Shown in pieces: positions 62,089 to 64,000 of a DNA stretch of 64,000 nt. This DNA is from an uncultured Bacteroides sp. (GTDB lineage: Bacteria > Bacteroidota > Bacteroidia > Bacteroidales > Bacteroidaceae). Where the stretch lies: assembly GCA_949300425.1 (NCBI GenBank), contig CASGED010000066.1:1-64000 (forward strand), given 5' to 3'. The notes below the pieces were generated by a model that made no database searches, was not told where the DNA came from, and saw only the letters and a list, made by a program, of their open reading frames with translations. The stretch's first letter is position 1. The number at the start of each line of letters is the position of its first letter. A program made the position numbers and the translations under genes.

Positions 62089-63753
62089 GTGAGTTGGTTA
62101 TCAGATTTGTTTACCGAAACTTCTGCCATACAAGCGGTCATAGTGCTCTCGCTCATCTCAGCCGTCGGGTTAGGATTGGGCAAGATACGTCTGTTCGGAG
62201 TATCTTTGGGCGTGACGTTCGTATTTTTCGCAGGCATCCTTGCCGGCCATTTAGGACTGGAAATAGACCCGCAAATGCTGAACTACGCAGAAAGTTTCGG
62301 GCTGGTGATATTCGTCTATGCCTTGGGACTGCAAGTAGGACCGGGGTTCTTCAGTTCTTTCCGCCAGGGAGGCATGAAACTTAACATGTTGGGCATCGGG
62401 GTAGTAATCATAGGTACCTTAATGGCGGTATTGGGCAGCTGGAGCACAGGTATCTCCCTGCCGGACATGGTAGGCATCTTGTGCGGAGCTACCACCAACA
62501 CACCAGCCCTGGGAGCCGCCCAACAGACATTAAAGCAGATGGGCATGGACACAAGTACGCCGGCCTTGGGATGTGCCGTCACGTACCCTTTGGGCGTAGT
62601 AGGTGTCATTTTGGCCATCCTCCTCATCCGCAAGCTATGGGTGCGCGAGAAAGACTTGGAAATTCCTGAGAAAGAGAGTGAAAACAAGACCTATATCGGC
62701 GCTTTCCAAGTACATAATCCGGGCATCTACAATAAAAGCCTGAAAGAAATAGCCGAACTAAGCCACTCTAAGTTCGTCATCTCCAGACTCTGGAGAAACG
62801 GGAAAGTCAGCATCCCAACCTCGGACACCATTCTGCAAGAAGGAGATCGCCTGCTGGCCATCACGGCCGAGAAAGACGCTCCTGCCATGACTATCTTATT
62901 CGGTGAGCAAGAACACACGGACTGGAATAAGGACGACATCGATTGGGACGCCATCGATAGTAAACTCATCTCTCAACGCATTGTGGTGACCCGCCCGGAA
63001 CTGAATGGGAAGAAATTGGGTTCTTTGCACTTACGCAATCATTATGGAGTAAACATCACCCGCGTGTACCGTAGTGGAGTACAATTATTGGCCACTGCGG
63101 GACTTACCCTCCAATTGGGAGACCGACTGACCATAGTGGGCGAAGCCGCTTCGGTGCATAATGTAGAGAAAGTATTGGGTAATGCCATCAAAAGTCTGAA
63201 AGAGCCTAATCTGGCAGCCGTATTCATAGGCATCATCCTTGGTTTGATGTTGGGAGCAATACCCTTCTCCATCCCAGGCATCAGCGCTCCTGTGAAATTG
63301 GGATTAGCCGGAGGACCTATCATTGTAGGAATCCTGATAGGCACCTTCGGACCGCGTCTGCACATGATTACTTACACCACCCGTAGCGCCAACCTTATGC
63401 TCCGCGCATTGGGCTTGTCCTTATATTTGGCGTGCCTGGGCTTGGACGCGGGCGCTCATTTCTTCGAGACCGTAGTACGTCCCGAAGGTCTCCTTTGGAT
63501 AGGCGTAGGATTCATATTAACCTTGGTACCCGTACTCATCATGGGACTGATAGCCCTCCGGTGGATGAAGCTCGATTTCGGCTCAGTCAGCGGCATGTTG
63601 TGTGGAAGCATGGCCAACCCGATGGCCCTGAACTATGCCAACGATACCATTCCCGGCGATAATCCCTCGGTGTCCTATGCCACGGTATATCCTCTCTGCA
63701 TGTTTCTGAGGGTCATCATCGCCCAAGTATTGCTGATATTTTTGCTGGGATAA
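62089..63753 (+). CDS. AspT/YidE-type putative transporter
   Basis: 554 residues. Two blocks of hydrophobic helices (Asp-Al_Ex type; GILCGATTNTPALGAAQQ and SGMLCGSMANPMALNYAN are the paired conserved loops) flank two central TrkA_C/RCK domains (~205-375). The layout matches the AspT/YidE/YbjL antiporter family; substrate is unknown. The start appears to be GTG (62089, MSWLSDLFTE), because the ATG at 62081 is in another frame and is closed within three codons. Confidence 0.9.
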   Translation: MSWLSDLFTETSAIQAVIVLSLISAVGLGLGKIRLFGVSLGVTFVFFAGILAGHLGLEIDPQMLNYAESFGLVIFVYALGLQVGPGFFSSFRQGGMKLNMLGIGVVIIGTLMAVLGSWSTGISLPDMVGILCGATTNTPALGAAQQTLKQMGMDTSTPALGCAVTYPLGVVGVILAILLIRKLWVREKDLEIPEKESENKTYIGAFQVHNPGIYNKSLKEIAELSHSKFVISRLWRNGKVSIPTSDTILQEGDRLLAITAEKDAPAMTILFGEQEHTDWNKDDIDWDAIDSKLISQRIVVTRPELNGKKLGSLHLRNHYGVNITRVYRSGVQLLATAGLTLQLGDRLTIVGEAASVHNVEKVLGNAIKSLKEPNLAAVFIGIILGLMLGAIPFSIPGISAPVKLGLAGGPIIVGILIGTFGPRLHMITYTTRSANLMLRALGLSLYLACLGLDAGAHFFETVVRPEGLLWIGVGFILTLVPVLIMGLIALRWMKLDFGSVSGMLCGSMANPMALNYANDTIPGDNPSVSYATVYPLCMFLRVIIAQVLLIFLLG

Positions 63754-63796
63754 ATTTTAAACCTATATATATACACCATATGTTAAGAGAATATTA

Positions 63797-63804
63797 TATA
63801 TTTG
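63797..63804 (+). promoter_or_regulatory. -7 promoter box of fbp
   Basis: TATATTTG, 33 bp before the ATG; -33 element not clear. Confidence 0.5.
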
Positions 63805-63837
63805 CAGCATTATTAAGAGACCGTTAAATACAAAATC

Positions 63838-64000
63838 ATGGGAAATATCACTCAGGAAAGCATTATCGAAGACTTACGCTATCTTCAACTGTTATCGCAT
63901 AGCTTCCCGACTATTGCCGACGCAAGCACCGAGATTATCAACTTGGAAGCCATCTTGAACTTGCCCAAAGGCACAGAACACTTCTTGACAGACCTCCACG
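63838..64000 (+). CDS. fbp: class 3 fructose-1,6-bisphosphatase (5' part, runs off window)
   Basis: The 54 codons present read [20 protein letters not shown] and continue with [19 protein letters not shown] and [14 protein letters not shown], the N-terminus of Firmicutes/Bacteroidetes-type class 3 FBPase. DLHG begins the metal-binding site. The gluconeogenic enzyme hydrolyses fructose 1,6-bisphosphate to fructose 6-phosphate. Truncated by the window end; own -7 box upstream. Confidence 0.9.
   Translation, partial: MGNITQESIIEDLRYLQLLSHSFPTIADASTEIINLEAILNLPKGTEHFLTDLH

Overview
The window looks like a chromosome segment of a gut Bacteroidales (Bacteroides/Phocaeicola type). Supporting signs are two SusC/SusD pairs, a periplasmic-sensor hybrid two-component regulator, Bacteroidetes promoters (TTTG plus TAnnTTTG), fimbrillin-type pilus genes, many secreted glycosidases, and starts that often lack a Shine-Dalgarno sequence. 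No rRNA, phage or CRISPR locus is visible. All identifications come from reading the translations; no database search was run.

Layout: (1) 0.5-6.8 kb, rightward: a compact cassette of a WYL regulator, two unrecognised proteins with Gly/Ala-rich hydrophobic segments, two YaaW/UPF0174-DUF3944 proteins, an M48 metallopeptidase and a YbjN-like protein. It matches no system I can name and is my first candidate for an undescribed system. (2) 7-19 kb, leftward: a Spy-like periplasmic protein, then a polysaccharide utilisation locus transcribed GH29, SusC, SusD, (terminator), GH127, broken L-rhamnose mutarotase, GH43. The mix of activities suggests fucose- and arabinose-bearing pectic side chains. 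(3) 19.4-21.9 kb: an Eco47II-like restriction-modification cassette with a convergent vsr gene. (4) 22-42 kb, rightward: an AraC regulator and a second PUL with two DUF4962/heparinase II/III-like lyases, a three-gene fimbrillin cassette between them, SusC, SusD and a hybrid two-component regulator. (5) 42-53.5 kb: two tandem nagA-like genes (leftward), a divergent NagB-like/PIG-L fusion whose NagB catalytic residues are substituted, a DUF5107-TPR protein split by an in-frame stop, and a GH2 enzyme. (6) 53.6-64 kb: housekeeping genes: TusA-like, YgiQ radical SAM, secreted C1 peptidase, DUF4251, 5'-nucleotidase-like phosphoesterase, Crp/Fnr regulator, Ser-Lys-Glu tRNAs, DedA, AspT-type transporter and the start of a class 3 fructose-1,6-bisphosphatase.

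How the parts could work together: the second PUL would capture a uronic-acid-containing polysaccharide at the surface (SusC/D, perhaps the pilus), cut it with the lyases, and sense fragments with the hybrid regulator. The amino-sugar genes (nagA pair, NagB-like/PIG-L) could serve the released sugars. The substrate cannot be fixed from sequence.

The second strong candidate for something undescribed is non-coding. At least seven intergenic spaces hold short tandem arrays with a fixed 22-bp (once 23-bp) period. The unit sequence differs from array to array, but most units carry a short palindrome followed by a variable spacer. A separate class of REP-like inverted repeats also recurs.
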